Shown: positions 24,668 to 39,600, counted from the first letter of the stretch. The stretch is 64,000 nt of DNA from Nymphalis io (GCF_905147045.1 NC_065913.1:2840001-2904000), one strand, 5' to 3'. Numbers and translations: made by a program. The notes: generated by a model not told the origin, from the letters alone.

Positions 24668-27600
24668 CTAATATGTGAAGTTTATCTCCCAGGGCGACGC
24701 CATCGACGCGGTTGGCTTGCGTATGACGAGCACGTCGTTACCTCTATGGAGGGTCATTTGGAGGGGGATCTGCTTACCGCCCTGGGACAGCTTGGCAGCT
24801 TTTGGGGCGTTTTTAATGCCCGCGATTACGATACGCTCCACCCATGATCTGGTCGGGTAGCTTGCTTCTTCGTATACGAATCTGTTAATATATAAAAACT
24901 TGAATACATGCTCATATTAATTATAAATGGCGTTAAAAACGAGTCTGTAAACGAAAAAATAAATAAAATTAATTCTAAATGGTTCAAGTCACTAATAAAG
25001 CTAGCCGATATATAAAGTTCATAAATAAGGCACGTATATATCAAACTTGTAATTGTATGTTAAACTTTATAAAATGTTATATAAGTATCAAATAATACTC
25101 ACGAATACTTCATAGCAGAGGGCTCGTATGTGATCTTGGCGTAAATAAACTTATTTGATTTGTATTCGTAGGTCTCGCCATCGTCTATGTACAGCGAACC
25201 CTCCGCCTTGCCCTGTAATATAAATTTACAATTTATTATTTATCCACACTAGGCATGCGTCTGATATATCAAAACGAATTCAAAATCCGATTTCAAACAC
25301 AAATCGATTCGTATCGATTTCACAAACTAAAAATCCGATTTCAAAAATCGACCCAGCCGAACCAAACGCCGACGATCTATAGATCGATACCACTAAAACA
25401 TTTAGAATCGACAAATAAAATCAGTGCATATATCACCAAACGAATTGTGTATGGTATCCAAACGCAAACCGAAGGTTGCGCAATATGAAATTCGCTTTCT
25501 CTTTTTCTAACCAATTGGAATAAAGCTGAATAAAAAGGATAGCGCGAATTTTGTGATTCGGATTTCGATTTGTTTGTTCTGCTACGGAAATCTATTACAT
25601 AATCATCGAACTTATTATTAAGTACTTAAAGACTATATTTGCCTGAGCGCAAGCGATTTGGTGAGGCAAGGCGTTACCGAAATCGGATTTTGAAATCGAT
25701 TTGTAAATCTGAAATCGGATAAATATCAGTTTGTAATTAAATAACCTTTATAAGTTCGTGGACCCGTTACGGGGATATCAATTGCCGTTAGCGTATCGTT
25801 ACCGTCCCCCATAAGTGTACCTCCTCACACTAGTGTTGGTTGTATTACTGACCTGCTTGTCCAGCGCCACAACGAGCGTGTAAGGGTCGTGTGCCATGAG
25901 GGCTGACGAGCGTCGCACTCGCTCTTTACGCGGCACTATACTTCCTCCACGCTGGTACACAGGCACCTGAACACACACACACACACACGTTAATGTGACT
26001 GTCGATTGAATATTTCAATATTCAATAATTACAATTGTTTAACAGACATAAATAATATTAAAGATCGACGTAGTTTTTTGGGCGTATACAATTTTATTTA
26101 TTAGTTATATATTAATTGAAACATATGTTATGATTTTATAATGTTAATGTGACAAAACAAAAACCTCTGTCACTGGCACAATAGAAAATGTTTTTTTTTC
26201 ATTTCTTCGTTTTTATTATATATTTACAACGTGTAAAAACTTTTGCAATAATAATATCCTGGGACATTTTTCACACACGGTCATCTGATCCCAAATTAAG
26301 CAGAGCTTATACTATGGAACCAGACAACTGATATACTACATATAGTACTTTTCTTTTGTAAATACATACTTATATACATAATTACACCCAGACTCAGGAC
26401 AAACAGCTATGTTCAGGCACACAAATATCTATCCTGGGTGGGAATCGAACCCACAACTTTCGGCGTGAATGGCAAGCATCCACTAACCACGCCAACCGGC
26501 ACAATGAATTAGGTTTAAGAGAGTTTGTAAAATTTAACTCACTTTGGCAATATTAACATCGACGTTCATATACCCGTTGGCGGGGTATGACTGGTACGAG
26601 TCGACGTCGTACCACACGGTGTGCGATTCCTTCCCCGGCAGGTACACTTTGACACTCGTCACTGCCGCTTCCAGCACTGGACGGACTAGCAGCTTGTCAC
26701 CTTACAACGATAAGATAAAATTATAATATTAATTAATGTCCCCTTGATAAATCTCGATTAAGTACTGTTCAACTGCGCCGGAGACAATATTGTATCACTT
26801 TGATATAGCGTTGGGACTCTTGCGAAGAGATAACAGGAGCAAGATACACCTTGAGAAGAGGTAAGTTCCCGTGCGTCTTGTTCGTGACAGAGAAAAAAGA
26901 TTTCAAGTATAGTTACCCAATAAGTATGTGTTGTCGATGGTGAATGTTTCTTCCTCCCGAGGGAACTCCTGGAACAGTGGTCTCATGACTGGCAGCCAAT
27001 CGATTGAGTGCTCGTAGAATAAAGTGTACCTGAAATACAATATAAATGTGATTAAATAAATGTGAAAATACGAATAAATTAAATCGTTTAATTTTTTTAA
27101 ATTAAATAAATTCTAATAATATAAAAATAATATAAAATTCATTCTAAATAAAGCATATATGTATTTTATGGTCTAACAAAACATAATAATAATATGTAAT
27201 ACTAAGAATTAAAGTACTAGGATATCAGAAGTCTAGTTGAGCAGACAAATTTAAATCTTTCGTTTATTTATTAATTCTGTCTAAAGTACTTGTATATCAG
27301 TCCCTTTCCTTCATCGATCGTGTCTAAGGAGTAAAGGACTAGGATATCAGGAGCGAATAGAGCATACAAATCTAAATGTCTCTTTCCTTCACAGATCGTG
27401 TCTACGTAAAGTACTAGGCAATCAGAAGTGTCGTACCAGAAGTCGAGCAGCGCGTACCGGCGGCGCACGGCGTCCCGGATGCGCGCCGTGGTGGCGCCGT
27501 CGTACAGCCACGGCTCGCGCCGCTTCGTCTCGATGTGCGAGTGCGCGCGGAAGAACGCCTGGTACGCGCCTGCCTGCGAGTCGCATTCTTATTATTATGG

Positions 27601-30600
27601 GTTTACTAAGAGTTTTATGATATTTAGGTTCGCCGATTTTGTTAATTTTTTTTTTACAATTAATAGGCCAGCGTTTGACCGTTGACTTGCCTGATGTTAT
27701 GCATCGACACGGTCTAGGATGTAGCACGCTTGCCTATAAGAAACCTGTTTACTCTGGATTTGAAGACACCAACGTTGTACCTATCAGGAAATACGGACTC
27801 TGGCAAAGCATTCCACAGATTCGCTGTGCGAATGATGAAAGTGGATTTAAAGCGCTTCGTACGTAAGCGGGGAATTTCCACTGTGTACCTATGGCGCTTT
27901 GGTCGCGTTTGCCTGACCGTTCGATAATAAATGTTAATACATCCCTCTTTCCAATCTCTTACTGTATGCCTGATTTCAATATAAATAATTTATCGTTAAT
28001 AATACAAACATCGATTCCACGTTTCTGACATTATAAAATGTCAATGTGGTGACCCAGTGTCACAAATTAATTAATAAAAAATTAAATTATTAAATTTACT
28101 TAAATATTTCAATATCCAGACGTCATATCCAGACGGAAGATGATTGTGAAAATGCAAACCGTACCTGATACCATCTGGTCATCAGCTCAGCCTCGGGGTA
28201 CTTGAAGAAGCCTCCTACGTCTGAGCCACAGAAGCTGACTCCAGAGACCGCAAGAGATATGCACATGGGGACGGAAGCTTGCAGGAAGCCCCACTCTGCT
28301 GCATTGTCTCCAGTCCACACTGCTGCATATCTATGGAATAGATTTGATTAAATCATAGAATCATAATAATGAAAATGGCATGTAAAATCTAAGTTAAACG
28401 CGGTTGAAACCGTGGAGCAGAGCTGTTCATCAATCATATCAATAACTCACCGCTGAGTACCAGCGAAGACGGCTCTGGTGAGAATGAAGGGTCGGTACTG
28501 TCCGTCTGATCGGTCCAGCATGCCCTGGTGTGTTCCGCTGATGTGTCGGAGGCCGTTCTCGTTGTGGACGTGTCTGCGGGAAGATCATGTATTCAGAACT
28601 TCAAATCGAAAATAGTTGATTGAAGACAGTAAAAAATTGAAAGTCTTAATATATAGTTATTTTAATTATACATCAATACATATTATAAAACAAGTCCTCT
28701 GCAGCATCTATTTGTCTCTTTGCCTGAAAGCGATAAACTCAAAAACTACCGAACGAATTATCATACGGTTTTCACCAATGAATGGAGTGATTCATTAGGA
28801 AGATTTAGATGTTTAATAAAGGTTTTTGAAAAATTGACTGAAATACGAAGATATATGTTGTAGATGTCGGAAAAATCATGGCAACTGGAAACTGTATTTA
28901 TGGGTGCCGCGTATGTATTTAGAGTTATATGCATTACGGCATTAATAATAAATAATTAGATCATTGTTCGTGCCCGTGCGTGCCGGAACGGGTTGCTAGT
29001 TTATCATTCGAAACGTAACCAATGCATTTTATATATTTGCAGTTTATGCTATTTTACAATAAATTAAAACAAATTTAATTGTTAGCATATAAATTAATAC
29101 AGTTAATTTTCTGTATTCCCTATTTTTAACATTTAATTATTGAAACATCACCGTACCCACGCTTAGTCACAACAAATAAAATAGTTTATATATTTTTTTT
29201 ATAGTATATCTAGGCTGATGAGCATATGGGCCACCTGATGGTATGTGGTCACCAACGCCCAGATATTGTCATTAAGAAATTTTAACCATCGCTTACATCG
29301 CCACTTTATTCAATAATTTGCCTGCAGATACAAAAAAATTGTTCGAGCACGCCTGCTTTTAAATCAAAGTTACAAAGTTTTCTTTCTAAAAATATTTACG
29401 ATTAAAACAACACACATTTCAAAAAACATACACATTTTACTTACACACCCACGCGCACATGCACACACTCACACACACACACACATATGACACCAAAAAA
29501 CATCATTAAGGAATAAAAATCTGCTTTTTTTATTAATTATTTTTTGTTCTTTTTGTTGTTACTTTCGAGAATCTCCATTTCTTTCTCTGGTCATTGATTT
29601 GCACTGTATTTTATCATAACATTACATTTGTCAATAAGATTAATACGATACGATTAGATTGTCTACCCCTTTTTACTGTGTGAAATTTATTAAATTGCTC
29701 TTTAAGTGAACGGTAAGTTCTTTGAGTAATAATAAAGATCTTTAAACTGAATGCGCCACCAACCTTGGGAACTAAGATGTTATATCCCATGTGCCTGTAA
29801 TTACACTAGCTCACTCACCCTTTAAACCGGAACACAACAATACCAAGTACTGCTGTTTTGCGGTAGAATATCTGATGAGTGGGTGGTACCTACCCAGACG
29901 TGCTTGCACAAAGTCCTACCACCAGTGAAATAAATGTATGGCAATAAATCATTACCTGTGTTCCCAGAATGAAGCGAGGCCATCCTGTCCGTCTTGAGGG
30001 GCTTTGTAATGGCGGCAGTCTTTGGGCATTGTGATTTCGGGTCCGTTGAATACCTACAAAAATATTTTATTGGAAAAATGCTATATCAACCAAGCAATAG
30101 GATTATGTTAAGAGAATCTATCAGTCTTATCAGCATAAAGAACCCAAAACCAAGAACCATATGGTAATGGTTTTCCACTTTTATTTGACAAATATTTGTT
30201 AATTATAATGATACATACACTTGGCTCATTCATGTCATTCCAGATGTAAACATCTTTGCTGGTACCGGGGAAGTTTTCGAACTTGAACCTCTCAGCGTAG
30301 TACTTTGTGACCTCCGGGTTGAAGAAGTCCAGGTATGAGGAAGAACCAGGCCAGCACCAACCTTGGGTCAAATGGTTAGTTAGAACTAGCTGTTATAATT
30401 AAATTCATACCATATCCTGCATGGAAATCAATGGAATAACAGTTTTTTGTATTATATATTTAAATTTATAATAGGCATAGTTGCATATTTACTATACATA
30501 ATTTTTTTAAACAAACAGACATAACTGCCTGTACATGTCCCACTGCAGGGCTAAAGGCCTCCTCTCCCTTTTGAGGAGAAGGTTTGGAGCTTATTCTACC

Positions 30601-33600
30601 ACGCTGCTCCAATGCGGATTGTTGGAATACACTTGTGGCAGAATTTCAGTGAAATTAGACACATGCAAATTCAGTTAAGCTCATGAAAATTCAGTGGTGC
30701 TTGCCCGGGTTTGAACCCACGATCATCGGTTAAGATTCACTCGTTCTTACCACTGGGCCAGTTCGGCTCTTAAAACAAACAGATTAACGAGAAAATAAAT
30801 ATTATCAAACAAATTTTTGCTTCAATTTTTTTTTAACATACAGATCGCATACTTCATATTTATACAGTATTTTGGTTTTAACAGAATAATAATAAATAAT
30901 AAGCGGTTTACTGATTACCTTCGTAGTCCTTTCCATCTTTATCCTTGACATACAGTCCCTGTTCGGTCGCATCTTCGTGCACGAAGTAGCCAGCCTCCCT
31001 CTTGATGTGGGGGTCGATGATGACGATCAGCTTCCTTCCCTTGGCAGTGAGATTGGCCACCATGTCCGCGGGGTGGGGGAACTTTTCCATGTCCCATGTG
31101 AAATATCTATAACACGTGACAAAATCAAATTTATTTCTGTAGACGTTTCGTGAAATTTCTTTTAAAGTAAAGTAAGTAAGTATGTAAATTTTAACCGAAA
31201 ATAGAGAATGCTGTTGTTTTCCTTAATTAAATAAATAAATATTTGTCTGTAATTAATAGCTCACTCGCAACAAGGCGAATAATCTACAGGAGAAAAAGTC
31301 GTGTATGTGTGTGCGCACATGGCCTGCGGGGATGTGGTTCGTTATACACGTATGGGTTTGGGCGTTCGGGCGCTGTCTGCTACGAGACAGTGTATTTGCT
31401 GGTGTTTACGTTTGGTTTCACGCGTGCTTGTGTATGTTGTAAAAAGAGCGTGTGTAAGTGTGTGCGAGGCGTTATATAAAATAATATGAGCCACCTGATG
31501 GTAAATGGTCACCAATGCCCATAGACATTGGAATTGTAAGAAATGTGAATCGCTTACATCGGCAATGCGCCGCCAACCTTGGGAACTAAGATGTTATGTC
31601 CCTTGTGCCTGTAATTTCACTGGCTCACTCACCCTTCAAACCGGAACACAACAATACCAAGTACTGCTGTTTTGCGGTATAATACCTGATGGTACCAAGC
31701 CAGACGAGCTTGCACAAAGCCCTACCACCAGTGAAGGTGTGCGAGTGTGCCGTCGGCGGCGCGTGTGTTCGCGCGTGTCGTGTCGTGTGTTAACGAGTGC
31801 GCGGACGGCGAACTAACTTCTTGCGGTCGGTGTACTCGATGTCGAGCCAGAGCGCGTCGGCGGGGATGTCGTGCGCGTCGAAGCCGTCGTCCACGGCGCG
31901 CACGTCGGCCTCGTCCACGTAGTTCCAGCGCGACTGGTGGTACGCCAGCGAGAACCTCTGCACACACAGACACACATCGTGAGCGAATATATGCCAACAT
32001 TCATGTACTACAGATTTATTCAAATTAGACATTAAAGACGCTGACGATACATATTATGATAAAAATTTAATTTGATATGATTCAGAAAACTATATGTTAT
32101 TAATATTCCTTAAGGTAGAATTTACTATAGATCCGATGGCAGCTTTACATTTTACGATTAAAGAGTCCTTGCCTACCTATCCCTTATCTGAATAAAGTAT
32201 ATTTTCGTTTGTATATTTAAAAACATTGCGAGAAAACCTCCTTATGTCGGTGTAAAACTGGCGACGGCGTCTTACGAGTGTGAAATAAACTCCTTACTTT
32301 CTCATTATAATGAGATCTTTGTCCAGCATTGAATATCACTATAGAAGATTCTAATAACAAGAGTAAAGATAAAACAACTTTTATCTTGAATTGAGATGAC
32401 GCCATTGGTCGACACCTAAATAATTTGTGTTTTTTGTGAAAAAAATATGTTTTGAATGTCGACAAAGTTGTTATCGGAACTTTTGTTTAGTAGATTAATT
32501 AAGAAATTTTTGGAGTGCATAGTAGAGCTATCAAATAGCTATAAACAAATCGCGTGGAATATGTAAATCTAAGCTTTACTGTTAACTACTGTTAAGGTTA
32601 CTGTTTAAGGTTGCTGTTTACCTTTACTCGTCTTGCCATTGGAATATACAAACAATTTATTTACTAAAAAATATTACAGTTTAATTTAAGCTATAAAAGA
32701 CGAACAAAATAAATTTATGAAACTTCCATATTTGCAAAATGACTTTGGCAAAAATTTTAATTGACAATTATAAGATATGTATTATATGCTTACGGGTGGT
32801 AGCGGTGCGACTCCGGTGATCGAGCTGTACTGGCGGAACACGTCAGCGGGTTTGTCTCCGAGGAACACGAACACGTCGATGACACCCGCCTCACTCATAA
32901 ACCTGCACACAGACACCACTTACTTTATTTACAGTACAGTAACAGCCCGTAAATGTCCCCACTGCTGGGCTAAGGCATCCACTCCCTTTTTGAGGAGAAG
33001 GTTTGTAGCTTATTTCACCACGCTGCTCCAATGCGGATTGGTGAAATACACATGTGGCAGAATTTCGATGAAATTAGACACATGTAGGTTTCCTCACGAC
33101 GTTTTCCTTCACCGAAAAGCACGAGTTGAATTATAAACAGAAATTAAGCACATGAAAATTCAGAGGTGCTTGCCCGGGTCAGAACCCACGTTCATCGGTT
33201 CGTTCGTACCACTGGGCCTCGACTGAGCCAGTGTAATTACTTTATTTATATACATATTATAGAATATTCACTAAATTATATCACAGATTAAAAAATAAAA
33301 ATCAATTTTAGAAAGGTTAATAAAATAATTAATTAAGATGCTCTGGAGTTTTATTGATTTTTGTGATTATATAAATTAATTAAAAAACAAGTTAGTCAAA
33401 AAAACAAAAAAATTAAAGAAAGGAAATTTTTATGTTGAATATAAACAGATATTCAGGAAACATAATATTATTAAACTAAAGAATAATAATAAAAAATGGC
33501 AACAAAAAAATAAAAGCTATGTATTCGTAGACATGAAAAATTAGTGTTACCAGTAACTTTGGTTTCTTTTAATATTTTTTTGTATACAGTGTGCATTTTA

Positions 33601-36600
33601 GTGGGTCGGATAGAAGGCCCTATTATTATAAATTATCAGCATGGGTCCTTAGCATGTGTCTAGGACTCACATCACACTGTTTTAATTGATTTCAGTTTAT
33701 TTTGAAACACTTAATTTATTCATTGTATACAAAATATAATATTTTATAGTCTGTATTGAAAGATCAAACTGAGCTTATCGTTGGCCCTTGTATTTAATTA
33801 ACGTTTACGTTGCATGTAATTTTTTACTATAGAACGGCCAGGCAAACGCGACCAAAGCGCCATAGGTACACAGTGGAAATTCCCCGCGTACGTACGAAGC
33901 GCTTTGAATCTACATTCATCATTCGCACTGCGAAACTATGGAATGCTTTGCCTGAGTCCGTATTTCCTGATAGGTACAACGTTGGTGTCTTCAAATCCAG
34001 AGTGAACAGGTTTCTTATAGGCAAGCGTGCTACACCCTAGACCGTGTCGATGCTTAAGATCAGGCAAGTCAACGGTCAAACGCTTGTCTATTAAGTGTAA
34101 AAAAAAACATAAAATCAACAATCAATAAACGATACAATGGTGTTAGAGAGATGGTAATTGGTGAGGATTGAGACGCGGCAGTCACCTGGCATCGACTCGG
34201 CGCTGGTGTCCGCCGGTCACGAGGTTGACGAGCGACGACACGACAGTCGCGTCGGCGTAGTTGACGACGTCCACCCACGTCTCCGCTGAGTTGTGCCAGA
34301 ACACGCCCGCACTGCGCTTCACTCTGCGGACAAATTATAATAATCATCTTTACTTTTAACGCAATTTTTATTTATTATATATATATTACTAGTTTTCGGC
34401 CGCCAATGTCCTTTCTTGTAGTTCGAGCTTGCTTCATACAAAATATCATCAAAATTGGTTCAGTTGTTTAGCCGTTAAAGCGCGACAAACAGACAGAGTT
34501 ACTTTCGCATTTATAATATTAGTATAAATATAATATTTGTTTAATTAATGCTGGGTGAACTCACCCATGAGAGTAGAGGACCGGGATGGCTCCGTATATA
34601 GCCATCCTGCTGTCGAGCTCGTATTCGAAGACGTCCAAGTTGTACAGCCTGTAGGGTTCACCTGATGTTGTCGTCCTCAGGTGGAAATTATCTGTATGCT
34701 CTGGGATACCTGGAAGTGCAGAATACATACTTTTATTTTAAAAATAAACTTAACTTTTAGAGTTATATTGCAAGCCTGATAGGTAGCCCCCACTAATCAG
34801 ATAATCATTACCATCAAATGACCCATCAATCCATTTGCATTCCTATTTTATATTTGGTATATATTTTTTATACTCATATTGAGTATTTTTTACATATTAC
34901 TTTAAATTAATGTTTGTTTTCTCTAAAAGGAGTATGTGTAAATTTTTGTGTAAAACAATTATAATAACACAATTGACAATTGTTTTCGAAGGTAACTCAG
35001 ATAAAACACTTATAAAGACAAGGAAAAACTCATGTTATTTTAAAATTTAAGGGATAAATAAAAACAACTATTAAAATATTTAAAGTTACTCTATGATTGT
35101 AAACATAAATAGTTTAACTGTCTCAAAGATATCCTTAAAACAGATAACAATTGAAAAACAAAAGAAAAGCGTACTTATAAGTTATAAGTACATATACTAA
35201 AATGCATTTACAAATACACACACAATATACACAGCGCGGAAATGCGGCCTGCATTATGGGCAGCTTTGTATTTTGCGGAAAAATCGGGAGGCTTTATTTT
35301 TAATTATAATAATAATAATAGAAAAAAAAATAACAAATCTCCATCAAATATTCCATACCATAAACATGGTCAGCGTCCGGAAATGCGATATCCAGCGAAA
35401 TGGCCTCGTTGCCTCGCGGTTTGCTATCGTGGTGAGACTTGAAATTTTCGCTCCAAGCACCTTCTTCCTCCTGAAAACGAAAATCTATTTTGAGATATTT
35501 ATTATGGTAAATCCATTGTGTAATTTTATTTTTAATTTTATAGAGATTTTAGGTTAAATGTTTCAGATTGAAATTGAGATCTTATCTCGGCTTTCTTGCC
35601 TTATGTTGTTTGTTATGTAATGCATATATGTCCAAATGTAACATTGTATTTTGTACATAACATATTATTTGATCATCCATAGGAAATCTTAATACGTCAC
35701 CAAAAGCTGAGTATGCCTATGATTATTTTCTATATATGTATGTTTCTTGACTGGTGGAAGAACTTTGTGCAAGCTCGTCTGGGTAGGTACCACCCACTCA
35801 TCAGATATTCCACCGCAAAATAGCAGTACTTGGTATTATTGTGTTCCGGTTTGAAGGGTGAGTGAGCCAGCGTAATTACAGGCACAAGGGACATAACATC
35901 TTAGTTCCCACGGTTGGTGGCGCATTGACCACTTACCATCAGGTGGCCCATATGCTCGTCCGCCTTCCTAGTCTATAAAAAATTGTACATAATTCATATA
36001 TATTATACATAAACAAAGGGTATAAATCTGGTTATAACTAGTTTTACTGTACTATATTACATACATGGGTGATAATTAACGTTCGAACTAATGACCTCAC
36101 GTAGACTATTAATTAAATATAAATAAACCATAATTACTAATCGTTAACCTTATAAATGCATTTGAGCAAAATTAAACTATATCACAAATGTCATAAAGTT
36201 CATTTTAATAACGCATAACTTTTATCTTATTATTTCTTACAATTTATTCAAATCGGGCTTTGTTACGAAGTAAATAAATATAATAACTTTGTTTTTTAAA
36301 CATTATTAGACGTATTACGTTATTATATTAATGTGTATAGAAAATATTTTGTTGTTATATAATTTTTAGTAAATATAAAATCTATAATAAATATTGCACT
36401 TTAATTTTGAGAGTGTAATGTCATCAGTTGTATTGTTTTAAGTGCCTGTTGTGTTTTTTTTTAAATTAATTTTGTGAAAATGCCGATGATATATTGTACA
36501 CAAATAAATTTCTTATTATTTCTTTTTCACGCTAAACTTATACGTGGATGTTCATAATTATTTATGGTAAAGTTTATATATGTGTCCTTGTCACTCATAT

Positions 36601-39600
36601 AATAACTGAAAGCTTTTAAATAAATTGACTGAAGCTAAATCTCTCGAGAACTGATTCATCAAAATAACTTTTTAAAACGGCAATATCTGGGTGATAGAAC
36701 AGAGTGAAATTATTAGTTCGACTCGTATTAGTAAACTACTTTAGATAAACCATGAATGCTATCAGTCACGTATTGAGATAAATCATTAGTGCGTTGACAT
36801 TAGGCCCGTCGTGAGTTAGAAATGTATGACCTGACATCGATTTTTTACGTCTTTGTAAGTTAACAAAAAGATATATAAACGTTTTCGTCGAAACGTTTTT
36901 GTTAAAAAAAAAACCATATTGGATATTAACGAACATGAAATAAAAAAAAAACGCCAGTTTTGATAACAACCCCTAATAAATTCGAGAATATTCCAAAATG
37001 TTCGATAGATGTCGTGGCCTATAAACGGAGGGTTGGTTTACTGGTCGCGAAACATTGAATACTTTACCACTAGATGTCACTTTGCCGAAAGTGAACATTT
37101 CTGAATCGCGCTGGCTAGATTTTCGCCCACGGGATGACCCTTCAACATAGGTTATTTCTAAATGGCTCATTTCAAAAGCGCAATGATGAAAGTGGGGCAA
37201 CATTGGCCAGAACGTGAGGCGGACGACGGCCCAGCCGTCAGTCCTCGATGATCGTTCACCTCTCACCATTCACAGACCATCAAGGTGGTTTGGGTATGAG
37301 GTGTTGTTGCCGTCTGAGCGACTTTTTTAACCCCTTTTTAAAAAACTTAAAACAGCACGTAACGTCTTCGTGCTAATTAGTTATTATATTAATGTTTAAT
37401 TAAAATTGTTTAAGCATAGTAGAGCAATAAAAAAAACAATTCGTGTTCGTCTATATGTCAGCATTATTTACCAAATTATTTAGTTAAACTAAAGCTGTAA
37501 ATGTCTATCTGCGGCTAAGGGCTCTTTTTGAGAGAAGATTGTATCTTATTCCGCAACACTGTTCTAAAACGGATTGGCGGATATACGCTTAGTAGATTAT
37601 CGCCCGACACATGCAGTTTTCCTCACGACGTTATCATTCACCACAGAGTATATTCCACTAGAAGTTATCAGATTTTTTATATTGTCGTCAAATCCAGCTT
37701 CTTAGCAGCTCTTAGTTTAGACAAAGACAGTGTTTACACTCTCGTGTCTCGGATAGCTTGTGAATGCCAAATCCCTCTACAGCTGTGACGACATTTCGTC
37801 TATTTGTACACCACCACCAGTGCACCAGCTTTTTAACATCATCTGCGCAGGAGACTTACCATTACAATAAGCATAACATAAATAGACATAAACGATCAAA
37901 CATTTTAACCACACCAACCTTGCCGAATATATTTCACAATCAAAATTTTTTTGCTAAACAAATACACGAATCCTCATAAATCCAATAGTCAAATGTCATT
38001 GAAGTTTTTACCGATAATAAGAAAATAGTGGCGATTCTGCAAGAACACTCTCAAAACTCATTGCAGAAAACGGCCTTGACATGCCAGAAAATGATATGCG
38101 ACATTAACCATAATGATATTAACATTTCAAGACACACAAACACGCATGGAGTTGTCAACATTTCACGGCTGAGTAAAGAAGTGAGTTCATACAGAATTGT
38201 ACTCCTGATTGAGTGTTAATAAATAATTAGTCTTTTGTTAAGTCATATTTATTATAGATATTTGACAATTTACGTCTGCAGTATTCAGTTTTTAATATAA
38301 AATATTAAGAGGAATGCGTACGTACTTCCATATTATATTTTGAAATATTTAAATTAAGTTCAAACTTTGACTGACAGCAAAACTTATAGCTTGATTGGAG
38401 TTTGATATTACAAAACATAAAAAGACAAACAAAAGCAAAACTCACGACTTCCCCGTCATCATCATCACCGATCTTCTCTCTCCTCACCCTCAAAGGCTCC
38501 ACAACAAGCTGGCTGTTGTCATTCAATATCACAGCTGTTTCACCATTCAAGTCCAGGAATTCGATTTTAAGGGGTTCGGATGTGATGATTACTTTGTGGC
38601 CTTGCTCGTTGATCAATTCCAGCTTATCGTTTATATTCGATACTAACTTTAATCTGGAAAAATAGAAATAAATTAGACCAGTAATTCCATATAATATAAA
38701 AAACTTATCACAGTATAATATAAAAAACTTATCACAGTGATAGTTATACGTCTATATGCAAGTAGTAGGTTACGAAACTTTTTTTTCTTGCTGAAAAACT
38801 ACCAAGCACGACAGAATACCCACTGAGAAACCAATATTACCTTCTCTGTTTATTTGGGGACCGCACAGGATCGTTTTGGCATTCTACCATATCATCCCAA
38901 AGGTAATATATAAACTGGATAGTTTTTTTATATATGATAGAAAATTTATCTCTGACAATTATTCCAATAAACTATTTCCCCATAATTGTCCTTTCATCTT
39001 AAAGTCTACCCAAGCTTGTAGCTTATTCTAAAACACTGCTTCAATGCAATATGTTTCGAGATTTTTATTATAATATAACAATAATGTATTTTGCCATCAA
39101 TTGGACTAAAGTTATGCTACAATTCCCCCCTTAAAATAGGGGCTACATTTTCTTGTATATTTTATGTTGAAATATATAATAAATATTTGTAGTATAAGAA
39201 ACAATTTATCTAGAAAGTTCATCAAAAATATAATAAAATTTTCTTTTAAATAGGGAGCGATGTATGTTGCAGATGTTGATATTTCCATGTCTATAAAAAC
39301 ATCTGAACTTCACGAAAATATTTTCTCTACTAGCTATTGAATTTATATAATCCTGTATATTTAATTTAACTTATTATATACTAGTTATTAAAGTTTCTGT
39401 CTAGGTATTGTATTTTAATTAACGGTACAGATGAAAAACAACAAGTCAATTCAAACAAGTTAATCAAGCTGGAAAGGTGTGAATTAAGTAATGGCATTAA
39501 TGAGTCATTGTGATGAAAGTTGAATTATTTTAAGAAATCAGACTAGCAGTGCAGCATTCGAGTATTAAAGTAAAAAGTGGATGGAATATCAAAAGCTTAC

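Noticed and set aside
27595..27936. Possible extra glucosidase II exon (plus-strand ORFs)
   Set aside because: The translated minus-strand text is a LINE ORF2 tail repeated at 33828-34110.
31722..32032. Arg-rich ORFs on both strands
   Set aside because: Wrong-frame shadows of GC-rich glucosidase II exon 8 and adjacent GT-rich DNA.
37528..37788. 86-codon ORF
   Set aside because: It starts inside a degraded SINE-A copy and has no recognisable domain.
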